Of a stretch of DNA of 64,000 nucleotides, positions 11,324-20,108 are shown piece by piece. Made by a program: the position numbers and the translations under genes. The notes under the pieces are model-generated. The model was not told where the DNA came from. It saw only the letters and a list, made by a program, of their open reading frames with translations, and did not search any database. The stretch comes from an uncultured Clostridia bacterium (GTDB taxonomy: Bacteria; Bacillota; Clostridia; Oscillospirales; Ruminococcaceae). The stretch lies in NCBI GenBank assembly GCA_947168885.1, contig CAMVNQ010000013.1, positions 32,100 to 96,099 on the forward strand, written 5' to 3'. Position 1 is the stretch's first letter. Every line of letters begins with the position of its first letter.

Positions 11324-11596
11324 GTGGATACTCTGGACGGGTACACGTTCAGTATGGTCTCGACCGAGTACCTGGACCCGCATTTCTATTGCTACAAGGA
11401 AGGCTTGCCGGAACTTATGGTCGCGCTCGATTTCTGGCGCTGGCAGGACGATGAAAGATGCGGCATACCCGAAAATGTGATGCTTGACGGGGAGATCAGA
11501 TGCCCCGAAAGGAAAGTGCCGACACCGGCTGCGAGCTATTTCATGTCACATCTGCCCAAATGCTTGCTCCCCACATTGTCAATAACGCTGATTTAA
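11324..11596 (+). pseudogene. Fragment of an unrecognised protein
   Basis: A 90-residue frame with a convincing protein-like core, including GYTFSMVSTEYLDPHFYCY, PELMVALDFWRWQ and ENVMLDGEI. The frame opens at GTG with no ribosome-binding site, directly after a terminator. The last 25 residues look like read-through. It is probably a surviving internal or C-terminal piece of an accessory-element gene. No family is assigned. Confidence 0.35.
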
Positions 11597-11599
11597 AAT

Positions 11600-12185
11600 G
11601 AAAAATGCGTGAACCTACCGCAAAAATGCGTTTTAAATCTCCATTATAATGAGAGACCTTTTATCTGGAGGTCGATTTCTGATTTGCGAGAACTACGGGA
11701 TAGGCGAAAAAAGCACAAAGGAAAGCCTCGCAAATGTGCCTGACCCAGCACCTTGTACGAAATTTCAAAAAACTTGCAAAAAGCCCATGCTAACTGCCTT
11801 TAAAAATCATATTTTATTTTCCCTATTTATGAGAGGTGTTTTTTCGGATCACTTTAATTTAATCTCAGAAGTGCAGGGGTGAGGCAAAACTACTAACCTC
11901 CACAGACTGAAAAAGCCTTAACCTGTCTATTCTTACGATTTTTCTGAAAAGATCAAAAATGCGGCGGTTTTAGCCTTTACATTTCGGCTAATAATGTACT
12001 TTATTATGAAGGGTGATTATTCCGAGCGTAGATTTTTCAGTCAGAATCCATTTGCCCGCATCTGCAAAATGTACAAGTCCTGCGCCCGTTTCTTTGGTGA
12101 TAACAGAGAAATTTCAAAAATCGCCGTAAAAGGTGTCCCCTTTTTGCCGTTTTTTGTAGGTACTTATGAAGGGACTATTTTTTCA
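11600..12185 (+). repeat. Degenerate ~170-bp repeat array, IME-0 copy
   Basis: Four degenerate units are anchored by an ATTATGARGGG-like motif near 11642, 11815, 11992 and 12160, so the spacing is about 170 bp. The third unit (11905-12030) reads AAAAGCCTTAACCTGTC, then a TACGATTTTTC stretch, then GCGGCGGTTTTAGCCTTTA, then TTTATTATGAAGGGTGA. The same order is seen in IME-1 at 39020-39130. No reading frame is conserved between units, so they look like non-coding DNA or RNA. Role unknown. Confidence 0.6.
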
Positions 12186-12242
12186 GAACACGGAGGTGAA
12201 CCCAATGACATGAAATGCCCGCAGGGGCAAAAACACGAAACA

Positions 12243-12375
12243 GCCGGTATCCGTACACCGGCTTAAAAAAGACGCTTTTGCAAGCAGAGAAAGTATACGT
12301 ATACTTTCTGAAATTTTTGCGGGACCCCCTCAAAAATTTCTCGCACTTTCCGAGGACGGAAAGTGCGAACCCCGC
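12243..12375 (+). other. Palindromic leader, candidate oriT (IME-0 copy)
   Basis: In order: an imperfect palindrome with arms GCCGGTAT/GTACACCGGC (12243-12262); a perfect 22-bp palindrome with half-site AGAAAGTATAC (12288-12309); an AAATTTTTG..CAAAAATTT stem near 12311-12339; and CGCACTTTCC/GGAAAGTGCG (12342-12351 and 12358-12367). The same series precedes the relaxase genes of IME-1 (39369) and IME-3 (57254). Position and symmetry fit a transfer origin or relaxosome/operator site, but neither is proven. Confidence 0.55.
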
Positions 12376-12484
12376 AGGGTCAGGCTACCGCCTGAAACCG
12401 TAGGCAGGCGCTAACCGCGCTAAACAGAATTATACAAATTAGATAAGACTAACCGGAAACGAAAAAATAAAGGAGAGTGAACAA

Positions 12485-12598
12485 ATGCCGATCTTAAAGT
12501 CAATTGCGATACACGATAATGTCAAAGCAACATTGAAGTACATATTAAATCCCGAAAAAACAGAGGGACAATTCTTTTGCAATTCTCATAATTGCTTT
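12485..12598 (+). pseudogene. 5' stub of a MobA/MobL-type relaxase gene (IME-0)
   Basis: After AAAGGAGAGTGAACAA, the first 38 codons match the IME-1 relaxase at 39608 exactly in protein (MPILKSIAIHDN to SHNCF) and differ at only about four bases in DNA. Homology stops abruptly at 12598 and unrelated sequence follows. The HxH nicking motif and everything downstream are gone, so no active enzyme is possible. This marks a deletion or insertion breakpoint in an IME closely related to IME-1. Confidence 0.85.
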
Positions 12599-12650
12599 GT
12601 CGGGCTCGATAAGGTCGGTTATTTTGTAATTCATAGAGGTTTTCTCCTGT

Positions 12651-12985
12651 TTAATTGCCGTTCAGTTTATATCTTCTGTCCCTGAATGTTCCGTCGTAGG
12701 TTATCTTTCCGCCATCGGTCAGTTCTTTCAGATAATCCCGAATTCTCGACGTACTCAAACCAATATGCTCTGCTATTTCGGCAGGTGCTGCGCTGCCTTT
12801 TTCAGAAATAAACTCAATTATCTGATTGATTCTTTCCGATTTACCGCCGATTTCCTCGTTACCGCCGATATTTACCGCCGACTTCCTTTTTGTCGGCGGT
12901 AAAGTCAATGTCAAGCATCATTTCCACACGGTCAGGCTCAAATTTAAAAGAAAAGAAGGGATTTTTATATGAAGAATTCCGGGAT
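12651..12985 (-). pseudogene. Frameshifted C-terminal remnant of a winged-helix (AlbA_2/COG2865-like) protein
   Basis: Two minus-strand frames make one protein tail. The upstream frame reads SFKFEPDRVEMMLDIDFTAD. The downstream frame reads KSAVNIGGNEEIGG, then a winged-helix segment RINQIIEFISEKG...AEIAEHIGLSTSRIRDYLKEL ending KLNGN. The join lies at the homopolymer GACAAAAAGGAAG near 12890, which points to a slippage frameshift. Tails of this type end divergent-AAA/AlbA_2 putative DNA-binding proteins. The N-terminal part is absent: the Fic remnant stop (12992) lies immediately upstream. Non-functional; family call moderate. Confidence 0.55.
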
Positions 12986-12991
12986 AAGGTG

Positions 12992-13495
12992 TCAATTAAT
13001 CCTGTAATAGCAGGTGTTCTTCCCGCTTCCCTCGCGCTTAAGCTCTCCGGATTCCACAAGCTTTCTGAGAGCACCCTCGACAGAGCTTAAGCTGAGCGAC
13101 GGACAAAGTTCTCTTATATCCTGCTTGGTGAAACGCCCGATCTTGTTCTGCACAGCAAGCCTTACCGTATCCAATGCCGGGCGTTTGGTCTCCACAAGCG
13201 CAAAGCGGTCTTCAAAATCCCTGTATGCGGCAATAATAGTTCCCAGCAGGTATTTTATAAACGGAACCGGATCGTCCTTTCCCTCATGCCACCCGTTCTG
13301 CGATGCAGAAAGAGCCTCATAATAGAGATCCTTGTTCTTCGCGATCTTTGCTTCGAGCGAGATGTACTTTCCCACATAAAAGCCGCTCCTGTAAAGGAGA
13401 AGCGTTGTGAGGAGCCTGCTCATACGCCCATTCCCGTCATTGAACGGGTGTATGCAAAGAAAGTCGTGAATATTCTGATAAGGCACTGACTCCAC
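12992..13495 (-). pseudogene. Fic-domain protein, N-terminally truncated
   Basis: The frame carries the Fic signature HPFNDGNGRMSR (consensus HPFxxGNGRxxR; the His is the AMPylation catalytic base), then LLTTLLLYRSGFYVGKYIS and a C-terminal winged-helix segment (FTKQDIRELCPSLSLSSVEGAL) ending TCYYRIN. Typical Fic proteins of this class exceed 300 residues. Here about 168 remain and the frame starts only some 15 residues before the signature, fused to the end of the next gene in another frame. It lacks the N-terminal inhibitory and structural helices and is likely inactive. Confidence 0.8.
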
Positions 13496-14159
13496 TCAAA
13501 AGCAGATGTTTTCCGACCGCCTTTTTCGGAACATATATGGTTCTCTTAACCGGGGTGCACAAATGTTTTAAGGCAAGATCAAATAGCTGCTCCGGAGAAT
13601 TACCAGAGGAGATTACCTTCTGTACACCTATTTTTTCGGCAGTGATCAATACCATTTCTGTCAATTGCTTTGATGCTCTGGAAATAGAAGTCGGAGTTAA
13701 TCCCAACGCATTGGCTGCATCTGTCGCCGGCATCGCCACACAACCATTGTAAATGAAATGCAAAAGCAGCATCTGTGCCGAAGGCAGGATCAATGAAACA
13801 TCAGGCTTTTCCGAATCATTCCGCTCCTGCAAATATATAGCCATAAACGGAAGATAGATCTGCTTCCCTTCCACTATAAATGGGACATGATCGCGCAGCA
13901 GATATTCCTTTTGCCGGGACGTCACCTTATCCAGAACCAATATCGCCGGTACATCTTCTGTCTGTCTAATTTTATCAATATGTTTCTTTACATAGTTTAT
14001 AGAGTCCAATTCACCCTTGGAAGTTACAAATACTGCCGGATTATCATCAAGCAATACTCTTTGTAACTTGTACCTGTCAACAATAAAATTAGGCATCGGA
14101 TCCGGCAGATCCTTAAGACACCTGACTTTTATACCCAATATATGATACAGATATTCCAC
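13437..14159 (-). CDS. Winged-helix (MarR-like) regulator, 3' end disrupted
   Basis: About 240 residues. An N-terminal part of unknown fold (LPDPMPNFIVDRYKLQRVLL, then VTSKGELDSINYVKKHI) precedes a MarR-like winged helix (MLLLHFIYNGCVAMPATDAA, then NALGLTPTSISRASKQLTEM). I prefer GTG 14159, which follows GGAGTG with six bases between; TTG 14174 is the upstream alternative. The end (SALSEYSRLSLHTPVQ) lies in the bases that encode the start of the Fic remnant in another frame, so a deletion probably joined two genes and removed the native C-terminus. Its promoter region is repeated at 60135-60187. Likely a regulator or antitoxin-type protein; specific role unknown. Confidence 0.55.
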   Translation of the reverse strand: MEYLYHILGIKVRCLKDLPDPMPNFIVDRYKLQRVLLDDNPAVFVTSKGELDSINYVKKHIDKIRQTEDVPAILVLDKVTSRQKEYLLRDHVPFIVEGKQIYLPFMAIYLQERNDSEKPDVSLILPSAQMLLLHFIYNGCVAMPATDAANALGLTPTSISRASKQLTEMVLITAEKIGVQKVISSGNSPEQLFDLALKHLCTPVKRTIYVPKKAVGKHLLLSGVSALSEYSRLSLHTPVQ

Positions 14160-14160
14160 A

Positions 14161-14213
14161 AGCTTCACTCCCAATTATAACTTTATATTTGTATTATAAC
14201 TTATTTTGTGTTA
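14161..14213 (-). promoter_or_regulatory. Regulator promoter/RBS segment, repeated at 60135-60187
   Basis: This 53-base stretch differs at about five positions from 60135-60187. On the minus strand it holds two GTTATAAT boxes separated by TACAAATATAAA and ends at the ribosome site GGAGTGAAGCTT, immediately before the GTG start at 14159. The twin boxes could be a -10 element and an operator half-site. Confidence 0.5.
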
Positions 14214-14337
14214 AATATCAAGATTAAAGTTATGATCAGGTCACATTTATTTCCCTACAAAACAATAAGACTTGCTTCACAGGAAGCCGTTTTTGCTTAC
14301 ATCGCCGCCTTTACCGAAGATAAAAAACCAAAAAATA

Positions 14338-14366
14338 TTGCCTTTTTTTGAAAAATATGGTATAAT
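14338..14366 (+). promoter_or_regulatory. Sigma-A promoter of the + strand HD-GYP gene
   Basis: TTGCCT (14338-14343), 17 bases, TATAAT (14361-14366), about 58 bases before the chosen start at 14424. Confidence 0.65.
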
Positions 14367-14423
14367 AATAATTTGACAGATTTGGATAACAGTTTCAATT
14401 TCTGAATGTGCGGAGTGATTATC

Positions 14424-16691
14424 ATGTTAACGAAATTTAAAAATATACTGCTGTCCGGGAATATCCCGAGCGAGGAAAGCCGGAATGTGCGAAAAAGTAT
14501 CATGGAGGAAGACCGAAAGTTCGCTCTGATATGGTCAAAAGCCCAGCTGATCTATTGGGGATACTGCCTCATTATGTCATTCTTTGATGAAACCTTCACA
14601 CGCTGCCGCGGCGCTTATATAATGGCAATCATACTATGTCTGATTGCCCTGATCTGCGCGGCCTTTCTTGCTTCGAAAGCACCAAAACTGATCCCGTTTT
14701 CTGCTTTCCTGGTTAATGCTGCGATTCTCGGTGCCGGTCTTTGGGTCGCGAGGATACAGCTTCAGCATGATTCTCTGACTGTCGTAATGTTTATAGCAGT
14801 CGTGCTGGTCCCGATATTTTTTGTGCTCCCGCCCGCCTATAATATCGGTCTTCTGCTGACTTATAACGTCCTGGCTGTTTTTGTTCTGCAGGAGGGAATA
14901 AAACCGGAGTTCTACTCCTCCGCGATCGCATATCTCATCATTACATCCTCTATCGGCACAGTCATCGGAATGTATGTAAACAAGACGAGAGTTGAAAGAT
15001 TTGTTTTCGCGGAAGTCATCGCAAAACAGAAAGTACAGGAAAAATCGCGCATCATGTTTGAACAGACCACGGATGCGCTGGCAGGCGCTATCGACGCCAA
15101 GGACACCTACACAAACGGTCATTCCCGCCGTGTCGCGAAATATTCGCTTGAAATTGCCAAAGGTGCGGGCAAGTCCGAAGATGAATGTGAGAAGGTTTAC
15201 TTCGCGGCACTGCTGCACGATGTGGGCAAGATCGGTGTGCCCATTGAGATTCTCCAGAAGAAGAGCAGACTGACTGACGAGGAATTCGAGCAGATCAAGC
15301 AGCACCCCGTTAAGGGCGGTGAGATACTGTCCGTTATCAAGGAATCCCCGTGGCTCTCGATCGGTGCGCGCTATCACCACGAGCGCTATGACGGAAAGGG
15401 TTATCCGGAGGGATTAAAAGGTGATGAAATACCCGAGATAGCAAGAATAGTCTCCGTGGCGGACGCTTATGACGCTATGACCTCAATACGAAGCTACCGT
15501 GACCCGATACCGCAGGATAAGGTGCGCGAGCAGATAGTCAAGGGTTCTGGTACGCAGTTCGACCCCGTATATGCAAGATATATGGTACACCTGATAGATG
15601 TCGATACCGAATACAAGATGAAAGAAAGAGCGAAAGCAGATGAATCGGACGTCAACGGAATTCTTAACATAGGTGATTACAGAGAAGCCGTCTCTGCCGG
15701 AATACACATATCCTCGTCCATGACGACTGTCCGTATGTCGGTAAGCTCTGACGACGAAGCCACGGGGATCGCTCCGACTCCGTCAATGATCTTGTTCGAT
15801 GCGCTCGATGGGAAAGTACATACCGATGAAAAAGAAATAAAAGACTGTTTTTATTTAGAATACGGCGAGATCTGGTTCGACGGGCGAACTATGACCGGCG
15901 GCGCACGGAAGATGCAGTCAAAGGTCGAAAACACCGGAGCCGATGATATAAAGCATAACGGAGAATATAAGATAGAAGCTGTAAGGATAGACGATCATGC
16001 GCTTATACGGATAGCAGGCAAAGAACAGACAGCAGAGATCGTCATTGCGCTTCCCGACAGCTCAAGGTTCATGTATATCGCTCTTACTGGCGAACATTGC
16101 CGCATAAGCGATCTCAGTTCCGTCAAAGCGGAGGAAAAGTGTCCCGACGACTATATCCCGAGGATCGCAGATAAGATAAGCTATATCAAAGATGCTCCGA
16201 CAGGTGATATGCCGAATATACAGATCGACGGCTACCGCAAAGCGCACAGCGAGGGAGTGCCGATCAAGGACGGTCTTACACTCACTTTCCACGCAAAATG
16301 CCTGCCTACCGCAAGACTTGTATATCACTGTCCTTTCATTATTATTTACGCTTCGGACGACGGCAAGGTCAACGGCGAAAACGCCCGCGACCTTATGCTT
16401 ACGAGGTTTGACGGTGAGTGCTGGGAGCATGACGCAAGCTGCACTGCCGTAACTGATGTTAATCAGACCGAGGCTTTCGGAAACTGGGACGCATGGATGA
16501 AATACAATCAGGAGGGCTACGATACAAAGGTAAGATTTACTGTCGAGGACAATAAAATAACCGTCATAACCGAAAATGCCGGCGTATCCATAAGAAACAC
16601 GGCTGTGTTATCCGATATGAGCCAGCCGATATATGCCGCGATCACCGGTGATCAGGTCGCTGTAACAAATATACGGGTACAGCAGGCCTGA
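14424..16691 (+). CDS. Membrane HD-GYP protein with tandem C-terminal beta-sandwich domains
   Basis: Predicted cyclic-di-GMP phosphodiesterase, 755 residues. ATG 14424 is preferred over ATG 14406 because GGAGTG lies eight bases before it. About five hydrophobic segments (residues ~40-180) form a membrane domain. The HD-GYP domain (~205-395) has HSRRVAKYS, LLHDVGKIG (HD pair) and HHERYDGKGYP (complete GYP motif), so it should be catalytic. Residues ~430-755 hold two copies of a ~150-residue all-beta module: GDYREAVSAGIHISSSMTTV and DGYRKAHSEGVPIKDGLTLT begin them, MYIALTGEHCRISDL and YAAITGDQVAVTNI end them. This tail is shared with the protein at 16907-19288. It faces the cytoplasm if topology is standard; a ligand or carbohydrate-binding role is inference. 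Confidence 0.85.
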   Translation: MLTKFKNILLSGNIPSEESRNVRKSIMEEDRKFALIWSKAQLIYWGYCLIMSFFDETFTRCRGAYIMAIILCLIALICAAFLASKAPKLIPFSAFLVNAAILGAGLWVARIQLQHDSLTVVMFIAVVLVPIFFVLPPAYNIGLLLTYNVLAVFVLQEGIKPEFYSSAIAYLIITSSIGTVIGMYVNKTRVERFVFAEVIAKQKVQEKSRIMFEQTTDALAGAIDAKDTYTNGHSRRVAKYSLEIAKGAGKSEDECEKVYFAALLHDVGKIGVPIEILQKKSRLTDEEFEQIKQHPVKGGEILSVIKESPWLSIGARYHHERYDGKGYPEGLKGDEIPEIARIVSVADAYDAMTSIRSYRDPIPQDKVREQIVKGSGTQFDPVYARYMVHLIDVDTEYKMKERAKADESDVNGILNIGDYREAVSAGIHISSSMTTVRMSVSSDDEATGIAPTPSMILFDALDGKVHTDEKEIKDCFYLEYGEIWFDGRTMTGGARKMQSKVENTGADDIKHNGEYKIEAVRIDDHALIRIAGKEQTAEIVIALPDSSRFMYIALTGEHCRISDLSSVKAEEKCPDDYIPRIADKISYIKDAPTGDMPNIQIDGYRKAHSEGVPIKDGLTLTFHAKCLPTARLVYHCPFIIIYASDDGKVNGENARDLMLTRFDGECWEHDASCTAVTDVNQTEAFGNWDAWMKYNQEGYDTKVRFTVEDNKITVITENAGVSIRNTAVLSDMSQPIYAAITGDQVAVTNIRVQQA

Positions 16692-16795
16692 TGAACGCAA
16701 ATACTTGCAGTTTATTTTCTTCTCTGAAACGCAGACAAAGAGATAATCAAAAAAAGCGAAACTTCGGCGTTTGAAAATACCTCCGGTCAAACAGT

Positions 16796-16832
16796 AATGC
16801 ACCCGTTTCAACGAACGAGTGCATTATTTTTA
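16796..16832 (+). terminator. Terminator between convergent HD-GYP genes
   Basis: AATGCACCCGTT (16796-16807) pairs, with one mismatch, with AACGAGTGCATT (16814-16825) and is followed by ATTTTTAT. It may also stop the convergent minus-strand operon, since both sides are AT-rich. Confidence 0.75.
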
Positions 16833-16906
16833 TAATCGTTGTGCCTTTTCGTGTAATTCTGCCCGCCGGATTCATAGAGTCATAAAAATCACCGCGCCGC
16901 AAGGTA

Positions 16907-19288
16907 TCACTTTATATGTATATTTGTTATCGCGACCTGATCTCCCGTTATCGCAGCATATACGGTCTTGTCGATACCTGTCAGGACAGCCGTATTGCTG
17001 ACCGATATCCCCGCATTGTCGGTAATTATGGTTATCTTGTTGTCCTCGACTCTGAATGTCACGGTCGTATCGTACCCGTCCTGATTGTGCTTCTTCCATG
17101 CGTCCCAATCTTTGAACGCAGCCGTTTTTGTGACATTCAGATCCGCGTGGCAGGCCGGGTCACATTCCCAGAATTCGCCGTCATAGCGCATGAACGCAAG
17201 GTCTCGGTATGTTTCGCCGTTCACAGTTCCGTCGTCGGAGCAGAAGATGTCTATGAACGGACAATGCCATACAAGTCTCGCGGTAGGCAGACATTTCGTA
17301 TGGAATGTGATCGTCAGACCGTCCTTTATCGGTATTCCCTCCGAGCTTGCGGTGCGGTAGCCGTCGACCTGCACATTCGGTATATCTCCCGTCAGAGCGT
17401 CTTTTATGTAGCTTATCTCCTCGGCTATCCTCGGTATGTAGTCCGCAGGAGACTGCGTTTCCGATTTATCCGTGCTTATATTGCGGATACAGCAGTTTTT
17501 TCCGGTAAGACCGATATACAGATATCTGGTGCTGTCCGGCATGGCGATTATGACCTCGGCGGTCTGCGCCTTTCCTATGATCCGCACGAGCGCGTGATCC
17601 TTCATCTTCACAGCCTCTATCCTGTATCCTTCGCTTTTTGTGAGATCCGACGCGACGAACTCCGTGATGTTTGTTTTCATGGCTCTCGCGCCGGCGGTGA
17701 CTGTCCGTCCGTCAAACCATATCTCGCCGTATTCAAAGTAGTTGAGGTCTTTTATCTCCTTTTCGGTATCATGCTCGCGTCCGTCAAGGGAATCAAACAA
17801 AAGCAGAGCCGCGGAGGGTGCCGAGCCGGAGACCTTCGTATTCGGGCTTACCGTAAGACTTATCGTTGTCATGAATGGCGATATAAGTATGCCCTCCGAA
17901 ACGGTGCTTCTGTACTCGTCGATGATGAGCTCGTTCTTACCCTCAAGCGCTTTGACCTCCTCACGCTCGCTCATCTCATACTCGGTATCGACATCTATAA
18001 GGTGCAGCATAAGTCTCGCGTACTCGGGGTCGAACTGCGTACCCGTACCCTTTACTATCTCCTCGCGCACCTTCTGCTGCGGTATCGGGTCGCGGTAGCT
18101 TCTCTTTGACGACATAGCGTCGTAAGCGTCCGCGACGGACACTATCCTTGCTATCTCGGGAATATCTGTGCCTTTGAGGTGATGCGGATAGCCTTTTCCG
18201 TCGTAGCGCTCGTGATGTCCGCCTGCGCCGATACTGAGATACGGGAATTCGGTTATGCTCTTCAATATCTTCGCTCCGAGAGCGGGGTGCTGCTTTATTG
18301 TTTCATATTCTTCATCGGTGAGCTTTCCGTCCTTGGTTATGATGCTGTCGGGAATACCGATCTTACCGATATCATGGAGCAGAGCAGCGTAGTATATCTC
18401 TTCGCATTCCTGCTCGGTCTTGAAATTCATTTCTGCGAGCTTTTTCGAGTACTCCGCGACTCTCGACGAATGACCGTGGGTATATTCGTCCTTGGCATCT
18501 ATGGAGTTCGCAAAAGCGGTTATGACCTCGTGCAGCAGCTTCTGGTCGCGTTTCGTCTGCTTTTCGAGTGCGGCATACCGTTCGGATTGGCGAGTATGCT
18601 TTTGTGCAACTATGCTCAGAATAATTATTATCACAAGGAATGCCATAGTCACAGTGACAAGCCATATAAAAAGATATCCAACATAGGCTTCAACACCGAG
18701 CATAGAGATGTCGATACCCACATAGGCAGTACATTTTCCGCTGTCATCATAAAGCGGCTCATAATCGGTCAGAAGCCAGCCGAACTGATCGCGGCTTTCA
18801 ATAATATCTATCCTGCCGCCCGCAAGAAGTGTCGGGATACTGTCCTCGAACGCCGCTTCAAACTGCCAGATATCGCCAAGCGGCAGCTCACCCGCAGAGC
18901 TTTCTGTATATTGCATAAGCTCAGTATCATCTGTCTCCATATCATATATTATATGGCACCCGTCGGGCTGTATCTGCGTAACATACAAATATTGCAGATA
19001 CGGCGTGTTGTTCAGAATATTTTTTAGCTGTCGTCCCGTCTCATAATACTCATCGTCCGCCCCGTCTTCAAGCCAATGGTTTATCTTATTTGCGTCGATC
19101 TGCGTCGCTGCGAGTTTTCCTGCCTTAACAAGTATCTCTTTTCTGTTTTCTGTCTCCGCAGTACGAAACAACATATTACTTGTGACAATACAGACAATGA
19201 CTATTGCGAACACAAATAATGTTGAGATCAGCATCAGTCGGTTCTGTTTCAGTATTTTCTTTATGACTGATAACGGCTTGGTTTTCAT
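16907..19288 (-). CDS. Periplasmic-sensor HD-GYP protein, paralogue of 14424-16691
   Basis: A 793-residue predicted c-di-GMP phosphodiesterase. TM1 (~19-42, LMLISTLFVFAIVIVCIV), an extracytoplasmic sensor of ~160 residues, TM2 (~206-232), HD-GYP (~255-430) with HSSRVAEYSKK, LLHDIGKIG and HHERYDGKGYP, then the same duplicated beta-sandwich tail as the convergent paralogue. The ribosome site GGAGGGG lies before ATG 19288. It is last in an operon with the kinase and CheY-like genes (49-base gap). The tail is much more alike between the paralogues than the sensor, so the tail must serve a shared function. Confidence 0.87.
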   Translation of the reverse strand: MKTKPLSVIKKILKQNRLMLISTLFVFAIVIVCIVTSNMLFRTAETENRKEILVKAGKLAATQIDANKINHWLEDGADDEYYETGRQLKNILNNTPYLQYLYVTQIQPDGCHIIYDMETDDTELMQYTESSAGELPLGDIWQFEAAFEDSIPTLLAGGRIDIIESRDQFGWLLTDYEPLYDDSGKCTAYVGIDISMLGVEAYVGYLFIWLVTVTMAFLVIIIILSIVAQKHTRQSERYAALEKQTKRDQKLLHEVITAFANSIDAKDEYTHGHSSRVAEYSKKLAEMNFKTEQECEEIYYAALLHDIGKIGIPDSIITKDGKLTDEEYETIKQHPALGAKILKSITEFPYLSIGAGGHHERYDGKGYPHHLKGTDIPEIARIVSVADAYDAMSSKRSYRDPIPQQKVREEIVKGTGTQFDPEYARLMLHLIDVDTEYEMSEREEVKALEGKNELIIDEYRSTVSEGILISPFMTTISLTVSPNTKVSGSAPSAALLLFDSLDGREHDTEKEIKDLNYFEYGEIWFDGRTVTAGARAMKTNITEFVASDLTKSEGYRIEAVKMKDHALVRIIGKAQTAEVIIAMPDSTRYLYIGLTGKNCCIRNISTDKSETQSPADYIPRIAEEISYIKDALTGDIPNVQVDGYRTASSEGIPIKDGLTITFHTKCLPTARLVWHCPFIDIFCSDDGTVNGETYRDLAFMRYDGEFWECDPACHADLNVTKTAAFKDWDAWKKHNQDGYDTTVTFRVEDNKITIITDNAGISVSNTAVLTGIDKTVYAAITGDQVAITNIHIK

Positions 19289-19337
19289 TCCGCAGCCCCT
19301 CCAGATTAAGACATAACTTTACATTATCCCTGGCGGT

Positions 19338-20105
19338 TTATGTGTTATTCCACTTCTTTGTCAGGAAGAAGTTATCTATAGTCTCCAGTATCTGCTCCTT
19401 TGTCATGCTTTTGAGCATATACCCCTGCGGCTTGAGCGCCATTACGGTCATTACGCTTTCCCTGTCAGACCTTCCGGTAAGGAATATTATCGGGATATTT
19501 GCGGAATTCGGCTCACTGCGAAGCATCTCCATTACCTGCGGACCAGTCGTTATCGGCATTTCATAATCAAGCAGGATAAGGTCAGGAGTATGGTTTGTTA
19601 TATAAGTTATTGCCTGCATACCTGATTTGGTTATCGTGATGTTGTACTTCATCGAAAGCCATTCCTGCATAGTTTTGAGATATGTGAGATCATCGTCGAT
19701 GAGAAGGATATTCTTGCCCTTTTTACGCTCCGCATCTTTGGCGGAAAGCTTTGAAAGCTCGTCGATCAGCTTTTTCATTTCAAACGGACGTTCCATTGTA
19801 AGTGAAATGAACTTTTCCGGGATCATGGTTTTTATCTCATCGATCTCTTTCAGATAGCCTACCACACCAAGAAGCTTTTCTTCCTCGGACAGCAGGTCTT
19901 TCAGAAAAATGAGAACGTCAGCTATATTAAATATATAGTCTCCCGCGTAGATCAGATAAATATCTGTGTCTTTTCTGACATTTTCTATCGCTTTGATATC
20001 CGGCTCAATTACCGTTGCGGGCAATCCCGACTTTATCAGATTCTTTACGAGCGAGTCGGTCATAAATACCGCGCCCTTGCTTATTACGGTCACCTTGCTT
20101 GCCAT
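19338..20105 (-). CDS. CheY-like response regulator with degenerate N-terminal receiver-like domain
   Basis: 255 residues. The C-terminal half (~131-250) is a complete receiver: acidic pair LIDDD, phospho-acceptor Asp in LLDYEMP, Thr in FLTGRSD and Lys in GYMLKSM. The N-terminal half (~1-120) has alternating beta/alpha character (VTVISKGAVF, DIYLIYAGDY) but lacks the acidic pocket, so it looks like a degenerate receiver. There is no DNA-binding output. It starts three bases after the kinase stop and precedes the HD-GYP gene, so it probably passes phosphate or protein contacts between kinase and phosphodiesterase. Confidence 0.85.
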   Translation of the reverse strand: MASKVTVISKGAVFMTDSLVKNLIKSGLPATVIEPDIKAIENVRKDTDIYLIYAGDYIFNIADVLIFLKDLLSEEEKLLGVVGYLKEIDEIKTMIPEKFISLTMERPFEMKKLIDELSKLSAKDAERKKGKNILLIDDDLTYLKTMQEWLSMKYNITITKSGMQAITYITNHTPDLILLDYEMPITTGPQVMEMLRSEPNSANIPIIFLTGRSDRESVMTVMALKPQGYMLKSMTKEQILETIDNFFLTKKWNNT

Positions 20106-20108
20106 ATT

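Noticed and set aside
11600..12185. CRISPR array
   Set aside because: The recurring unit is about 170 bp and degenerate, with no short exact repeats or uniform spacers, and there are no cas genes in the window.
11994..12403. Plus-strand frames of 60-90 residues within the repeat array and leader
   Set aside because: Frames are not conserved between the three copies of the leader, and they cross the palindromes; the DNA, not the protein, is conserved.
16916..18109. 397-residue frame opposite the second HD-GYP gene
   Set aside because: It mirrors a well-supported HD-GYP gene on the other strand; its Arg/Tyr-rich composition is an antisense artefact.
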